From assembly GCA_963680875.1 (NCBI GenBank), contig OY804578.1, forward strand, positions 3,782,001 through 3,846,000: 64,000 bases of DNA, read 5' to 3'. Positions within the stretch are counted from its first letter, which is position 1; each line of letters begins with the position of its first letter. Source of the stretch: Bathymodiolus brooksi. Lineage: Eukaryota > Mollusca > Bivalvia > Mytilida > Modiolidae. This document shows, one piece after another, positions 12,107-24,306 of this stretch. The notes below the pieces were generated by a model, which did no database searches, had not been told where the DNA came from, and was given only the letters and a program-made list of their open reading frames with translations. The position numbers and the translations under genes are program-made.

Positions 12107-12793
12107 GTGATCTTAGCTGATTTTGATTATCCTGGCCCTTTGGTTTTATTGCTCCCAGATTTTGGCTATCCTGGCCCTTTGGTTTTATTGCTCCCAGATT
12201 TTGGCTATCCTGGCCCTTTGTTTTTATTGCTCCCAGATTTTGGCTATCCTGGCCCTTTGTTTTTATTGCTCCCAGATTTTGACTATCCTGGCCCTTTGTT
12301 TTTATTGCTCCCAGATTTTGACTATCCTGGCCCTTTGTTTTTATTGCTCCAAGATTTTGGCTATCCTGGCCCTTTGGTTTTATTGCTCCTAGATTTTGGC
12401 TATCCTGGCCCTTTGTTTTTATTGCTCCCAGATTTTGACTATCCTGGCCCTTTGTTTTTATTGCTCCCAGATTTTGACTATCCTGGCCCTTTGTTTTTAT
12501 TGCTCCCAGATTTTGGCTATCCTGGCCCTTTGTTTTTATTGCTCCCAGATTTTGACTATCCTGGCCCTTTGTTTTTATTGCTCCCAGATTTTGGCTATCC
12601 TGGCCCTTTGTTTTTATTGCTCCCAGATTTTGGCTATCCTGGCCCTTTGTTTTTAGTGCTCCCAGATTTTGGCTATCCTGGCACTTTGTTTGTATTGCTC
12701 CCAGATTTTGGCTATCCTGGCCCTTTGGTTTTATTGCTCCCAGATTTTGGCTATCCTGGCCCTTTGATTTTATTGCTCCCAGATTTTGCTCCC
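12107..12793. repeat. 39-bp minisatellite, about 17.5 copies
   Basis: The unit is 'cctggccctttgtttttatt' followed by 'gctcccagattttggctat'. It is variable at ggt/gtt/gat and ggc/gac positions. Because 39 is a multiple of three, long frames stay open on both strands (QDSQNLGAIKTKG on minus, DFGYPGPLFLLLP on plus). Neither has a plausible gene context, so I call it non-coding. It lies between the converging 3' ends of two genes. Confidence 0.9.
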
Positions 12794-12921
12794 AAAACAT
12801 TTTAAAATTATTTGGCTTTCTAATCTTTCGATATTGATCTTACCTGATGAAGGTTATTCCAGAAACATGTCGTTGTGCACTAAATTTGATATCTATGATT
12901 TTATTATTAAATAAAATTAAG

Positions 12922-13075
12922 GAATATGTTCAATTTTTGAACAGGTTATACGATATAACATGGTTTGGGGTAGTTTATGCTTAATGAACCGAGAAGCCAT
13001 TTATAAAAAGCGTAAACTGTTCCAAACCAGTTTATACAAGTATAACCTGTTCAAAAATTTAACATATTTCTTACA
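12922..13075. mobile_element. Small foldback (MITE-like) element
   Basis: About 30-bp inverted ends: 'gaacaggttata' at about 12940 against 'tataacctgttcaaaaattt' at 13043-13062, with the outer 'atgttcaatttttgaac' and 'aaatttaacata' also roughly complementary. The interior is about 90 bp with no frame. Confidence 0.55.
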
Positions 13076-13587
13076 ATTTAATTTTTACAACAAATTTAAT
13101 GATTCCTCGATTTTAATTTGTTGTTGGCAAATGAATATGTTGGTGACATCACAATACCAACGCAGGTTATTAAGTATAGCCAATGTTGCTCCAGGCGGAT
13201 CAGCCAATCAGATTTCAGTATTCACATCAAATTAAATTATTATATAATATTAGTTCCCGAGGATATTCAGTTCCTACATAATGTAATTATTATTAACACT
13301 AAGGTTTATTGTTCTTAATTGCACCCTTTGTTCCGACATCTTGACTAGGACAAAAGTATAGAAATATTGAATTGACTCTGGAAAACTTTCCAAAATATGA
13401 CACATAACTTACAGGTAAGCCTGTGCACGCTTAAGCTACATCCAAAGCAGAAACATGGCATAACAAAGATCCAAGTTAAGAACAATTAATAGTTATCCCA
13501 ATGAAGGACTTAAATGAAAATATTCAAAGATAAGTAACTATGGAAGCTTGTAGAAAAATATTTATTTAACCAAACATAATCAATGTA
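13076..13587. other. Intergenic sequence, no feature recognised
   Basis: AT-rich, with short chance open frames only. Confidence 0.5.
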
Positions 13588-13703
13588 CTTCTTACAATTG
13601 ATAGTATTGTAACCGAAAGGCTAGACCTCAGTTAGGGTCGGAATTCTTCTTACAATTGATATTATTGTACCTGAAAGGCTAGACCTCAGTTAGGGTCAGA
13701 ATT
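13588..13703. repeat. 58-bp tandem duplication
   Basis: Two copies, starting at 13588 and 13646, of a unit that includes 'cttcttacaattgata' and 'ggctagacctcagttagggt'. Confidence 0.85.
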
Positions 13704-14019
13704 CCGCAAGTCAGGTGGAATCTGTAGCTTTATGATATCAAAATAAAACTTAAGAGCTACAAATCCACAGATAATCCAGAAACTTGTTGCATGCACTCAG
13801 ACATCTATATTGTTATTTCTATGTTAATTTGAAGAGTAATATAGTTGGTTCATTTTACACCATAACTAGGTTAGGTTATATATATATATATAATGTAGAC
13901 ATTTAAAAATAATCATCAAGCATCAATGAATTTATTTATAAACAAAAGTGCAATTATACAATTTATGAAAAAAAGAACATATCACATAATAATAATGCTA
14001 TAGACTTTTGATGTCTACA

Positions 14020-14290
14020 ATATAAGCACTTAAAAGAGTCAAGAAAATCTCTGATATAAGCACTTAAAACAGTCAAGAAAATCTCTGATATAAGCACTTA
14101 AAACAGTCAAGAAAATCTCTGATATAAGCACTTAAAACAGTCAAGAAAATCTCTGATATAAGCACTTAAAGAACAGTCAAAAAATTCTCTGATATAAGCA
14201 CTTAAAGAACAGTCAAGAAATGTTCTGATGTCAGCACTAAAAAAGAAGAGTCACGAAAATCTCTGATGTAAGCACTTAAAAAGAAGATTA
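14020..14290. repeat. About 34-bp minisatellite, about 8 copies
   Basis: Unit 'acagtcaagaaaatctctga' plus 'tataagcacttaaa'. The copies towards 14290 are longer and more diverged (aaaagaagagtcacg, gatgtaagc). Confidence 0.9.
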
Positions 14291-14454
14291 AAGAACATGG
14301 CTTATTTAGGTAAGGTTAGGGTTATTGCAGTCACTTGTGTCTTTTGAGGGAGGAAAGTCTGGACGGATATAGCAACCTAACCGGTGAAATCTGGCCAGGA
14401 GTACATGTCTTAAAACCTTAAGACTTGAGGTGTATATCATGGCATGAGCCAATG

Positions 14455-17400
14455 TCAATGGTGTTAGGCTTGAGGACAAAACACAATGACCTTAACCACT
14501 ATGACCCCCAGGAAACTCCCATCAATGATGTTAGGCTTGAGGACAACAGACAATGACCTTAACCAATATGACCCCCAGGAAACTCTCAATGGTGTTAGGC
14601 TTGAAGACAAAACACAATGACCGTAACCACTATGACCCCCAGGAAACTCCCATCAATGGTGTTAGGCTTGAAGACAACAGACAATGACCTTAACCACTAT
14701 GACACCTAGGAAACTGCCATCAATGGTGTTAGGCTTGAGGACAACAGACAATGACCTTAACCCCTATGACACCCAGGAAACTGCCATCAATGGTGTTAGG
14801 CTTGAGGACAACAGACAATGACCTTAACCACTATGACCCCCAGGAAACTCCCATCAATGGTGTTATGCTTGAGGACAACAGACAATGACCTTAACCACTA
14901 TGACCCCCAGGAAACTCCCATCAATGGTGTTAGGCTTGAGGACAACAGACAATGACCTTAACCACTATGACCCACAGGAAACCCCCATCAATGGTGTTAG
15001 GCTTGAGGACAACAGACAATGACCTTAACCACTATGACCCCCAGGAAACTCCCATCAATGGTGTTAGGCTTGAAGACAACAGACAATGACCGTAACCACT
15101 ATGACCCCCAGGAAACTCCCATCAATGGTGTTAGGCTTGAGGACAACAGACAATGACCTTAACCACTATGACTCCAGGAAACTCCCATCAATGGTGTTAG
15201 GCTTGAGGACAACAGACAATGACCTTAACCACTATGACCCACAGGAAACTCCCATCAATGGTGTTAGGCTTGAGGACAACAGACAATGACCTTAACCACT
15301 ATGACCCCCAGGAAACTCCCATCAATGGTGTTAGGCTTGAAGACAACAGACAATGACCGTAACCACTATGACCCCCAGGAAACTCCCATCAATGGTGTTA
15401 GGCTTGAGGACAACAGACAATGACCTTAACCACTATGACCCCAGGAAACTCCCTTCAATGGTGTTAGGCTTGAGGACAACAGACAATGACCTTAACCCCT
15501 ATGACACCCAGGAAACCCCCATCAAAGGTGTTAGGCTTGAGGACAACAGACAATGACCTTAACCAATATGACCCCCAGGAAACTCCCATCAATGGTGTTA
15601 GGCTTGAGGACAAAACACAATGACCTTAACCACTATGACCCCCAGGAAACTCCCATCAATGGTGTTAGGCTTGAAGACAACAGACAATGACCTTAACCAC
15701 TATGACCCCCAGGAAACTCCCATCAATGGTGTTAGGCTTGAAGACAACAGACAATGACCTTAACCACTATGACCCCCAGGAAACTCCCATCAATGGTGTT
15801 AGGCTTGAGGACAACAGACAATGACCTTAACCACTATGACCCCCCGGAAACTCCCATCAATGGTGTTAGGCTTGAGGACAACAGACAATGACCTTAACCC
15901 CTATGACACCCAGGAAACTCCCATCAATGGTGTTATGCTTGAGGACAACAGACAATGACCTTAACCACTATGACCCCCAGGAAACTCCCATCAATGGTGT
16001 TAGGCTTGAGGACAACAGACAATGACCTTAACCACTATGACCCACAGGAAACCCCCATCAATGGTGTTAGGCTTGAGGACAACAGACAATGACCTTAACC
16101 ACTATGACCCCCAGGAAACTCCCATCAATGGTGTTAGGCTTGAAGACAACAGACAATGACCGTAACCACTATGACCCCCAGGAAACTCCCATCAATGGTG
16201 TTAGGCTTGAGGACAACAGACAATGACCTTAACCACTATGACCCCCAGGAAACTCCCATCAATGGTGTTAGGCTTGAGGACAACAGACAATGACCTTAAC
16301 CCCTATGACACCCAGGAAACCCCCATCAATGGTGTTAGGCTTGAGGACAACAGACAATGACCTTAACCACTATGACCCCCAGGAAACTCCCATCAATGGT
16401 GTTAGGCTTGAAGACAACAGACAATGACCGTAACCACTATGACCCCCAGGAAACTCCCATCAATGGTGTTAGGCTTGAGGACAACAGACAATGACCTTAA
16501 CCACTATGACCCCAGGAAACTCCCTTCAATGGTGTTAGGCTTGAGGACAACAGACAATGACCTTAACCCCTATGACACCCAGGAAACCCCCATCAAAGGT
16601 GTTAGGCTTGAGGACAACAGACAATGACCTTAACCAATATGACCCCCAGGAAACTCCCATCAATGGTGTTAGGCTTGAGGACAAAACACAATGACCTTAA
16701 CCACTATGACCCCCAGGAAACTCCCATCAATGGTGTTAGGCTTGAAGACAACAGACAATGACCTTAACCACTATGACCCCCAGGAAACTCCCATCAATGG
16801 TGTTAGGCTTGAAGACAACAGACAATGACCTTAACCACTATGACCCCCAGGAAACTCCCATCAATGGTGTTAGGCTTGAGGACAACAGACAATGACCTTA
16901 ACCACTATGACCCCCCGGAAACTCCCATCAATGGTGTTAGGCTTGAGGACAACAGACAATGACCTTAACCCCTATGACACCCAGGAAACTCCCATCAATG
17001 GTGTTATGCTTGAGGACAACAGACAATGACCTTAACCACTATGACCCCCAGGAAACTCCCATCAATGGTGTTAGGCTTGAGGACAACAGACAATGACCTT
17101 AACCACTATGACCCACAGGAAACCCCCATCAATGGTGTTAGGCTTGAGGACAACAGACAATGACCTTAACCACTATGACCCCCAGGAAACTCCCATCAAT
17201 GGTGTTAGGCTTGAAGACAACAGACAATGACCGTAACCACTATGACCCCCAGGAAACTCCCATCAATGGTGTTAGGCTTGAGGACAACAGACAATGACCT
17301 TAACCACTATGACCCCCAGGAAACTCCCATCAATGGTGTTAGGCTTGAGGACAACAGACAATGACCTTAACCCCTATGACACCCAGGAAACCCCCATCAA

Positions 17401-17590
17401 TGGTGTTAGGCTTGAGGACAACAGACAATGACCTTAACCACTATGACCCCCAGGAAACTCCCATCAATGGTGTTAGGCTTGAGGACAACAGACAATGACC
17501 TTAACCACTATGACCCCCAGGAAACTCTCAATGGTGTTAGGCTTGAGGACAACAGACAATGACCTTAACCCCTATGACCCCCAGGAAACC
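14455..17590. repeat. About 67-bp minisatellite, about 47 copies, with higher-order duplication
   Basis: The unit contains 'caatggtgttaggcttgagg', 'acaacagacaatgacctt' and 'aaccactatgacccccagg'. Variants (gttatgc, cccaccagg, ccgtaacc, ccccggaa) recur in the same order 1071 bp apart. For example the frame at 15353-15556 reappears unchanged at 16424-16627. A block of about 16 units was therefore duplicated recently. Non-coding. Confidence 0.92.
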
Positions 17591-17654
17591 CCCATTACAC
17601 TACTACTATAACATCTGTATAATTAACATGTTAAATACACTGTACAGATATCAA

Positions 17655-18815
17655 TATTCAATATTACAGAATTATATCATTACTATAGTGCTACAAACCT
17701 TAACATTACAGAATTATATCATTACTATAGTGCTACAAGCCTTAATATTACAGAATTATATCATTACTATAGTGCTACAAGCCTTAATATTACAGAATTA
17801 TATCATTACTATAGTGCTACAAACCTTAATATTACAGAATTATATCATTACTATAGTGCTACAAACCTTAATATTACAGAATTATATCATTACTATAGTG
17901 CTACAAACCTTACTATTACAGAATTATATCATTACTATAGTGCTACAAACCTTAATATTACAGAATTATATCATTACTATAGTGCTACAAGCCTTAATAT
18001 TACAGAATTATATCATTACTATAGTGCTACAAGCCTTAATATTACAGAATTATATCATTACTATAGTGCTACAAACCTTACTATTACAGAATTATATCAT
18101 TACTATAGTGCTACAAACCTTAATATTACAGAATTATATCATTACTATAGTGCTACAAGCCTTAATATTACAGAATTATATCATTACTATAGTGCTACAA
18201 ACCTTAATATTACAGAATTATATCATTACTATAGTGCTACAAACCTTAATATTACAGAATTATATCATTACTATAGTGCTACAAACCTTAATATTACAGA
18301 ATTATATCATTACTATAGTGCTACAAACCTTAATATTACAGAATTATATCATTACTATAGTGCTACAAACCTTAATATTACAGAATTATATCATTACTAT
18401 AGTGCTACAAGCCTTAATATTACAGAATTATATCATTACTATAGAGCTACAAACCTTAATATTACAGAATTATATCATTACTATAGTGCTACAAACCTTA
18501 ATATTACAGAATTATATCATTACTATAGTGCTACAAACCTTAATATTACAGAATTATATCATTACTATAGTGCTACAAACCTTAATATTACAGAATTATA
18601 TCATTACTATAGTGCTACAAACCTTAATATTACAGAATTATATCATTACTATAGTGCTACAAACCTTAATATTACAGAATTATATCATTACTATAGTGCT
18701 ACAAACCTTAATATTACAGAATTATATCATTACTATAGTGCTACAAACCTTAATATTACAGAATTATATCATTACTATAGTGCTACAAACCTTAATATTA
18801 CAGAATTACATCAAT
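17655..18815. repeat. 42-bp minisatellite, about 27 copies
   Basis: Unit 'acaaaccttaatattacaga' plus 'attatatcattactatagtgct', very homogeneous. The only frequent variants are acaagcc, cttactatt and one 'tagagct'. The 42-bp length keeps a 453-codon plus-strand frame open (repeated QNYIITIVLQTLIL), which starts in the neighbouring 67-bp array. I treat that frame as an accident. Confidence 0.93.
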
Positions 18816-19242
18816 ACCATAGCAAACCACAATAATAAACTTAAATTATATTTGTCATTTCAAAAAGAAGAGATTACACACAAACAAAACAAACAAGAAC
18901 AAAAAGAAATGTTTGTTTAAAACAAAACAATAAATGAGATTACATTTCCTACAACATTTTCTAGTATATAATGAATATAAAATTCAACAAATGAACACTT
19001 TAACATTAAAAAAATATATTTATGCAAGTTTTAGTACATTTTTGTCGATTCCATTTGCAAACTAAGCAAATATCATATAATATTATTAACATCTTGTTTG
19101 GTGAATACTTCTATTTTTAACAAATATTGCCACCTTTAACAAGTTGAAGATTACAAGATTGTATAATACATGTAACTTCTTAATAAAATCATAGCAAAGT
19201 TTGAACAAGTGTGTATGAACAAGATACACATAAAATATATAT
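18816..19242. other. Intergenic AT-rich sequence
   Basis: A-rich tract with no gene or repeat recognised. Confidence 0.5.
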
Positions 19243-20422
19243 TACCGTATTTTACGGACTATAGGTCGATGGGGACGATAGGTCGAATTGCTGCTTTTCG
19301 GCAAATTTTTTTGGGAAATACTAAGATAGGTCAAAGCATTCCATAGGTCGAGGATGCCGATGACAACTTGGGTAAGTATCGTCACATCAAACTTTTTTTT
19401 TTTTTTTTTTTCCACATCGGTAAACATTTGTCCTATAACGATGTTCTTCGGTAAGTATATGTAAGTATTAACTCAAGAATACTATTCTTATGTGTCATAA
19501 ACGAAATAATTATGAAAATTAAATTAAATAAAATTTTGTTTTTAAACTTGTTTTTTATGAGGAGTCTGGTTTGTAAAGCCAGACATCGATGACATTCAAA
19601 TCAGGCCATCTGTGGCCCAGTGTGGGTGTCACAATAGATGGTAAACGGATGTCCATACAATAAAATAATCAAGCTGTCAAAACAATGTATCACCTTGTGC
19701 AGTTTTATTGACATACCTTTAAACTGTGTTTAATTAGTAGTACACAAATTATGTGATGTCTCGGTCCAGTAAATTTTCAATCAGCTGATCAGGATAATTA
19801 AGTGCCGACTGATGTTCACCTGTGTTGATTATCTCGTGGTGATTATTTTATTTGTTCCTAATTGACCAATTCAAGTGTAGAACATTCTAGTTTAACGAAA
19901 TCGATAATTATTTTCCAGTATATTTAGTATAAAAAGCTTGTTCTCCACGTGTATTCAAATTATTGTGAGATGTAATACCTATATAGCTATATTTAGATAT
20001 TTTGTGACAATAATATTATATTGTAAAACGATCCACCCTGTGATTTTTTTTCAACAACATACATTTTTTATAGTATATATTTTATTATACAATTCATTAT
20101 TGAACTGATTTTCGCTAACACTTCAATCATTGAATATTATTGATTTTTTTCGGATGTTGAACATTTTTTCCCCGGAATTGCACCCCTTGTTAGTATACTT
20201 TTATTCCCCAAGAACATCGATGATTTCAGTCTTCTTATTCAGAAAAAAAAACCTACAACAAATTCAAGGTATACTGTAAACAAATCGTCATTTTTATCGA
20301 GATTTTTTTTAGGGATTCCAGATTTTTTTAACTTCATCCTTGTATAGGTCGATGTGGACGATAGGTCGAAGACAGCGTGTTGAAGAAAAAAAATATCGAC
20401 CTATCGTCCGTAAAATACGGTA
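19243..20422. mobile_element. Non-autonomous DNA transposon with TIRs (about 1.18 kb)
   Basis: The ends are inverted copies: 'taccgtattttacggac' then 'ataggtcgat' from 19243, and 'atcgacctat' then 'gtccgtaaaatacggta' ending at 20422. A second inner 'gacgataggtcga' is present on each side, so the TIR is compound. The interior has a poly-T run (19388-19410) and no transposase frame. Reverse-complement similarity to 1346-1850 shows that the family is dispersed. The target-site duplication is not clear. Confidence 0.75.
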
Positions 20423-20497
20423 CATTTAACATCTGATGAAATAATGATTAAGAAAATTTGCTGTAAATATTGTCATCAGTCAAATCAGACATCACTC

Positions 20498-20503
20498 TTT
20501 AAT
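20498..20503 (-). promoter_or_regulatory. Candidate variant poly(A) signal ATTAAA for CBS
   Basis: ATTAAA on the minus strand lies about 156 bp beyond the CBS stop codon. No canonical AATAAA is nearer on that strand. It is weak evidence alone. Confidence 0.25.
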
Positions 20504-20658
20504 ACACAAATATAATATGGTCTAATTATCTATATAATAGTATCTACTTGTTAATATGCTTTAGCATGGTATTGAGATATATCCCATATTGGTCATTAGA
20601 CATACCACACTTGTATATATCAGCAGTTATACTGAATACTCGTGGTCACAAGTATCAT

Positions 20659-20756
20659 TTAAACAGTCTGTTGTGTTGTGATAAAGTTCAAAAGGTCAAT
20701 TCTTGTGGCAAGGCCAAAAATCATCTGCCTCTTAGTCATTAAAGTATTACCTTCAT
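20659..20756 (-). CDS. CBS: CBS terminal coding exon (end of second CBS domain)
   Basis: The acceptor TTTTTTCTAG precedes base 20756. The first two bases (AT) complete a Tyr codon begun by the T at the end of exon 23710-23794. The exon then codes 31 residues including RQMIFGLATRIDLLNF and ends TTQQTV with TAA at 20659-20661. Human CBS has RQMVFGVVTAIDLLNF at the same place. The Asp of RIDLL aligns, by recall, with human Asp538 of the S-adenosylmethionine site in the regulatory Bateman module. The C-terminal tail is a few residues different from the vertebrate one, as is usual. The 3' UTR runs towards 20500. Confidence 0.93.
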
Positions 20757-20822
20757 CTAGAAAAAATAAAATAAAATCTACTTCAAAATGTTGATCATTA
20801 GATGTTGAATCTGGTGAATGTA

Positions 20823-20932
20823 CAAAACAGAAAAAAGTCAGATTTCATATCTTTGGGATAGCTTATCTAATTACAAGACAAAACAGAAAAAAGTCATATT
20901 TCCTATCTTTGGGATAGCTTATCTAATTACAA
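20823..20932. repeat. 56-bp tandem duplication
   Basis: Two near-identical copies of a unit with 'acaaaacagaaaaaagtca' and 'ctttgggatagcttatctaa', in the last CBS intron close to its acceptor. Confidence 0.8.
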
Positions 20933-20943
20933 GATAATTACAG

Positions 20944-21150
20944 TGGCCGTCGTGGCCGTGATCATATGGTAGTTGGATTTAAAACAACCTATGCAATCAG
21001 TGCCTATCACCACTGATGTTGTGAGTTCAAATCTGGATAAAGAGCGAGGTGCACAACTTTAAATGATAAAGTTTGTCAGTGACTTGCGACAGGTCGGTGG
21101 TTTTCTCCGGGTCTTCCGGTGTCCTCCACCAATAAAATTGACTGATTCTT
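20944..21150 (+). mobile_element. tRNA-derived SINE-like element
   Basis: It contains 'ggccgtgatcatatggtagt', then 'caatcagtgcctatcaccac', a B-box-like 'gttgtgagttcaaatctgg', 'gtttgtcagtgacttgcgac' and 'cctccaccaataaaa'. It is homologous to copies at 35480, 36612 and 41596. The 3' tail is degraded here. Confidence 0.65.
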
Positions 21151-21743
21151 ATAGTTTTTGGCATTTTTGAGCAAAGTGTCAAAATATACCCTAAAATTTA
21201 CACCCCACAAAAATGCTCACCTAAACGGTTATTGTTCTATTTATAAGTATTTTATTTTTTTGCTGTAATTTATTATTTGTAAAGAAAAGCAGAGGCAGAT
21301 GCAAAATATATAAGACATGTAATACAAGTTGATAGCTATACTATACAAAACACATCGGTGAGGAAGACTATGGAGGAGTTGATTACACACAAGAAATAAC
21401 TTTTTCTTCACCTTAATACTCACCATTTTATAACTAAAATTTGGACTTATGCAACCCATTCATATGATATAAATATAAAAGAATTAAAAAAAAATAATTT
21501 GGTTTAAAACAAATGTATTTACATTTAACTTGATAACTGATGTGACCAAAGATGGTATTGGCAATTAGATTTCGGTTCAAAGTTGACTATTGTTTCACTA
21601 TTATGTCTTACGAGGGAGGGTTGTGGTGTTTAATGCCACTTTCAACAATATTTCAGTGGCGGTCAGTTTTATTAATGTTCAAGATTATATAATTCTTTAT
21701 AATAACGCCCGATTGTGAGGGTTGGTATTATACTTACATGTAG
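21151..21743. other. CBS last-intron sequence with a SINE-tail remnant
   Basis: Mostly AT-rich. A fragment at about 21628-21665 ('taatgccactttcaacaata' then 'tttcagtggcgg') is the minus-strand 3' tail shared by the SINE-like elements of this window. No exon signature was found. Confidence 0.45.
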
Positions 21744-22212
21744 AAAGCACTTGTATGACTGCATCATTTTACTAAGAGGGGAGGTAAAGCACTTGTATGA
21801 CTGCATCATTTTACTAATAGGGGAGGTAAAGCATTTGTATGACTGCATCATTTTACTAATAGGGGAGGTAAAGCATTTGTATGACTGCATCATTTTACTA
21901 ATAGGGGAGGTAAAGCACTTGTATGACTGCATCATTTTACTAAGAGGGGAGGTAAAGCACTTGTATGACTGCATCATTTTACTAAGAGGGGAGGTAAAGC
22001 ACTTGTATGACTGCATCATTTTACTAAGAGGGGAGGTAAAGCACTTGTATGACTGCATCATTTTACTAATAGGGGAGGTAAAGCACTTGTATGACTGCAT
22101 CATTTTACTAAGAGGGGAGGTAAAGCACTTGTATGACTGCATCATTTTACTAAGAGGGGAGGTAAAGCACTTGTATGACTGCATCATTTTACTAAGAGGG
22201 GAGGTAACAATA
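21744..22212. repeat. 42-bp minisatellite, about 11 copies
   Basis: Unit 'gtaaagcacttgtatgactg' plus 'catcattttactaagaggggag', with aag/aat and cac/cat variants. It lies in the last CBS intron. Long frames on both strands follow from the unit length. The minus-strand peptide (MMQSYKCFTSPLSK) does not match the CBS protein. Confidence 0.93.
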
Positions 22213-22290
22213 AGGGGAGGTAAAGGCCAATAAAACTAGTTTAACCCCACCACTTTTTATTGAAGTGCCTGTACCAAGCCAGGAAAGTGA

Positions 22291-23640
22291 GTGGTGATGT
22301 ATTTGTGTGTTGGGGTTATCAATGTTGCCTCTTTCTATAAGTGGTGATGTATTTGTGTGTTGGGGTTATCAATGTTGCCTCTTTCTATAAGTGGTGATGT
22401 ATTTGTGTGTTGGGGTTATCAATGTTGCCTCTTTCTATAAGTGGTGATGTATTTGTGTGTTGGGGTTATCAATGTTGCCTCTTTCTATAAGTGGTGATGT
22501 ATTTGTGTGTTGGGGTTATCAATGTTGCCTCTTTCTATAAGTGGTGATGTATTTGTGTGTTGGGGTTATCAATGTTGCCTCTTTCTATAAGTGGTGATGT
22601 ATTTGTGTGTTGGGGTTATCAATGTTGCCTCTTTCTATAAGTGGTGATGTATTTGTGTGTTGGGGTTATCAATGTTGCCTCTTTCTATAAGTGGTGATGT
22701 ATTTGTGTGTTGGGGTTATCAATGTTGCCTCTTTCTATAAGTGGTGATGTATTTGTGTGTTGGGGTTATCAATGTTGCCTCTTTCTATAAGTGGTGATGT
22801 ATTTGTGTGTTGGGGTTATCAATGTTGCCTCTTTCTATAAGTGGTGATGTATTTGTGTGTTGGGGTTATCAATGTTGCCTCTTTCTATAAGTGGTGATGT
22901 ATTTGTGTGTTGGGGTTATCAATGTTGCCTCTTTCTATAAGTGGTGATGTATTTGTGTGTTGGGGTTATCAATGTTGCCTCTTTCTATAAGTGGTGATGT
23001 ATTTGTGTGTTGGGGTTATCAATGTTGCCTCTTTCTATAAGTGGTGATGTATTTGTGTGTTGGGGTTATCAATGTTGCCTCTTTCTATAAGTGGTGATGT
23101 ATTTGTGTGTTGGGGTTATCAATGTTGCCTCTTTCTATAAGTGGTGATGTATTTGTGTGTTGGGGTTATCAATGTTGCCTCTTTCTATAAGTGGTGATGT
23201 ATTTGTGTGTTGGGGTTATCAATGTTGCCTCTTTCTATAAGTGGTGATGTATTTGTGTGTTGGGGTTATCAATGTTGCCTCTTTCTATAAGTGGTGATGT
23301 ATTTGTGTGTTGGGGTTATCAATGTTGCCTCTTTCTATAAGTGGTGATGTATTTGTGTGTTGGGGTTATCAATGTTGCCTCTTTCTATAAGTGGTGATGT
23401 ATTTGTGTGTTGGGGTTATCAATGTTGCCTCTTTCTATAAGTGGTGATGTATTTGTGTGTTGGGGTTATCAATGTTGCCTCTTTCTATAAGTGGTGATGT
23501 ATTTGTGTGTTGGGGTTATCAATGTTGCCTCTTTCTATAAGTGGTGATGTATTTGTGTGTTGGGGTTATCAATGTTGCCTCTTTCTATAAGTGGTGATGT
23601 ATTTGTGTGTTGGGGTTATCAATGTTGCCTCTTTCTATAA
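22291..23640. repeat. 50-bp satellite, 27 apparently identical copies
   Basis: Unit 'gtggtgatgtatttgtgtgt' then 'tggggttatcaatgttgcct' and 'ctttctataa'. I see no substitution in the whole 1350 bp (exactly 27 units), unlike every other array here. It lies in the last CBS intron and begins 63 nt after the splice donor of exon 23710-23794. The unit shows no match to CBS coding sequence. Confidence 0.95.
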
Positions 23641-23709
23641 TTTTGACATTAGATTTTTGAATTGTTCCATGAGTGTGGTATTTTTTATTTTCATTCTATT
23701 TATACTTAC

Positions 23710-23794
23710 ACTGTCTCTGGTCATGCACAACAACAACAAAATGATCTGTATCCAGCATCCTAGATATATGTCCTAGAGATGTATCCATTCTGAC
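23710..23794 (-). CDS. CBS: CBS exon (start of second CBS domain)
   Basis: The acceptor TTATAG precedes 23794, and the donor GTAAGT follows 23710 (minus strand). The 85 nt encode 28 residues in phase 0, then one base: TSLGHISRMLDTDHFVVVVH and DQRQ. Human CBS has [20 protein letters not shown] and EQIQ. The final T joins AT of the next exon to give the Tyr found in human (IQY). It belongs to the regulatory Bateman module at the C-terminus. Confidence 0.93.
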
Positions 23795-24176
23795 CTATAA
23801 TATTTAGTACAGTTATATAAACATACTGATGTACAGGTCACTCATATAAACAGCATTCTTATACTTCAGTATCTTTTTTCAATAGAAAATCAAGTGTAAT
23901 ATTTTAACTAATAAATCCTAAATTTCATGTTTTCTCTATTTCACCGGTCATCAGTCACCGGTCATTAGTTTTTGACTAATGACCGGGGAAACAGTGATCT
24001 AGATCGCCAAAGCGCTTACGATTCGGTAAAATGACCATGATCTAAAACGTGTACGTGACGTAAGTATGTATAAAATGGCCACCACTGGTGTGCCCAGTGG
24101 ATCCATTCTGGCTGTTCATTTACAGAAATATTCGCATTTATCAAATTTTTTTTGCATTGAGCTTCAGTATAATAAA
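23795..24176. other. Short CBS intron, first part
   Basis: Contains a small imperfect palindrome at about 23945-23990 ('caccggtcattagtttttga' then 'ctaatgaccgggg'). No other feature. Confidence 0.5.
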
Positions 24177-24306
24177 ACAATTAATGCCTGCACTTGCGGT
24201 GAACATCATAATTGTTCACTCTTGGGATGTTGTTTTCCCTCGGGTTAAAGCCCTCGGGAAAACAACACCCCTCGGGTGAACAATTATTAGTGCAGGCATT
24301 AATTGT
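24177..24306. mobile_element. Foldback hairpin element (about 130 bp)
   Basis: The outer arms 'acaattaatgcctgcact' (24177) and 'agtgcaggcattaattgt' (to 24306) are perfect complements. Inner arms also pair ('gtgaacaatt'-type and 'gttgttttccctcggg' against 'ccctcgggaaaacaac'), so nearly the whole segment can form one hairpin. It lies in the intron between CBS exons 24805 and 23710. MITE-like, with no frame. Confidence 0.7.

Noticed and set aside
12057..12805. Long open frames on both strands over the 39-bp array (QDSQNLGAIKTKG and DFGYPGPLFLLLP repeats)
   Set aside because: Open on both strands for the same arithmetic reason, in an intergenic array with no signal for transcription.
17559..18920. 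453-codon plus-strand open frame with a hydrophobic 14-residue repeat (QNYIITIVLQTLIL)
   Set aside because: It is a 42-bp tandem array whose length is a multiple of three. Its start lies in another satellite and its end in A-rich flank; there is no splice context or family similarity.
21672..22233. Frames on both strands over the 42-bp array near 22 kb
   Set aside because: Same arithmetic artefact. I tested the peptide SKMMQSYKCFTSPL against the CBS region following YKQFK and found no match; the true exon is at 23710-23794.
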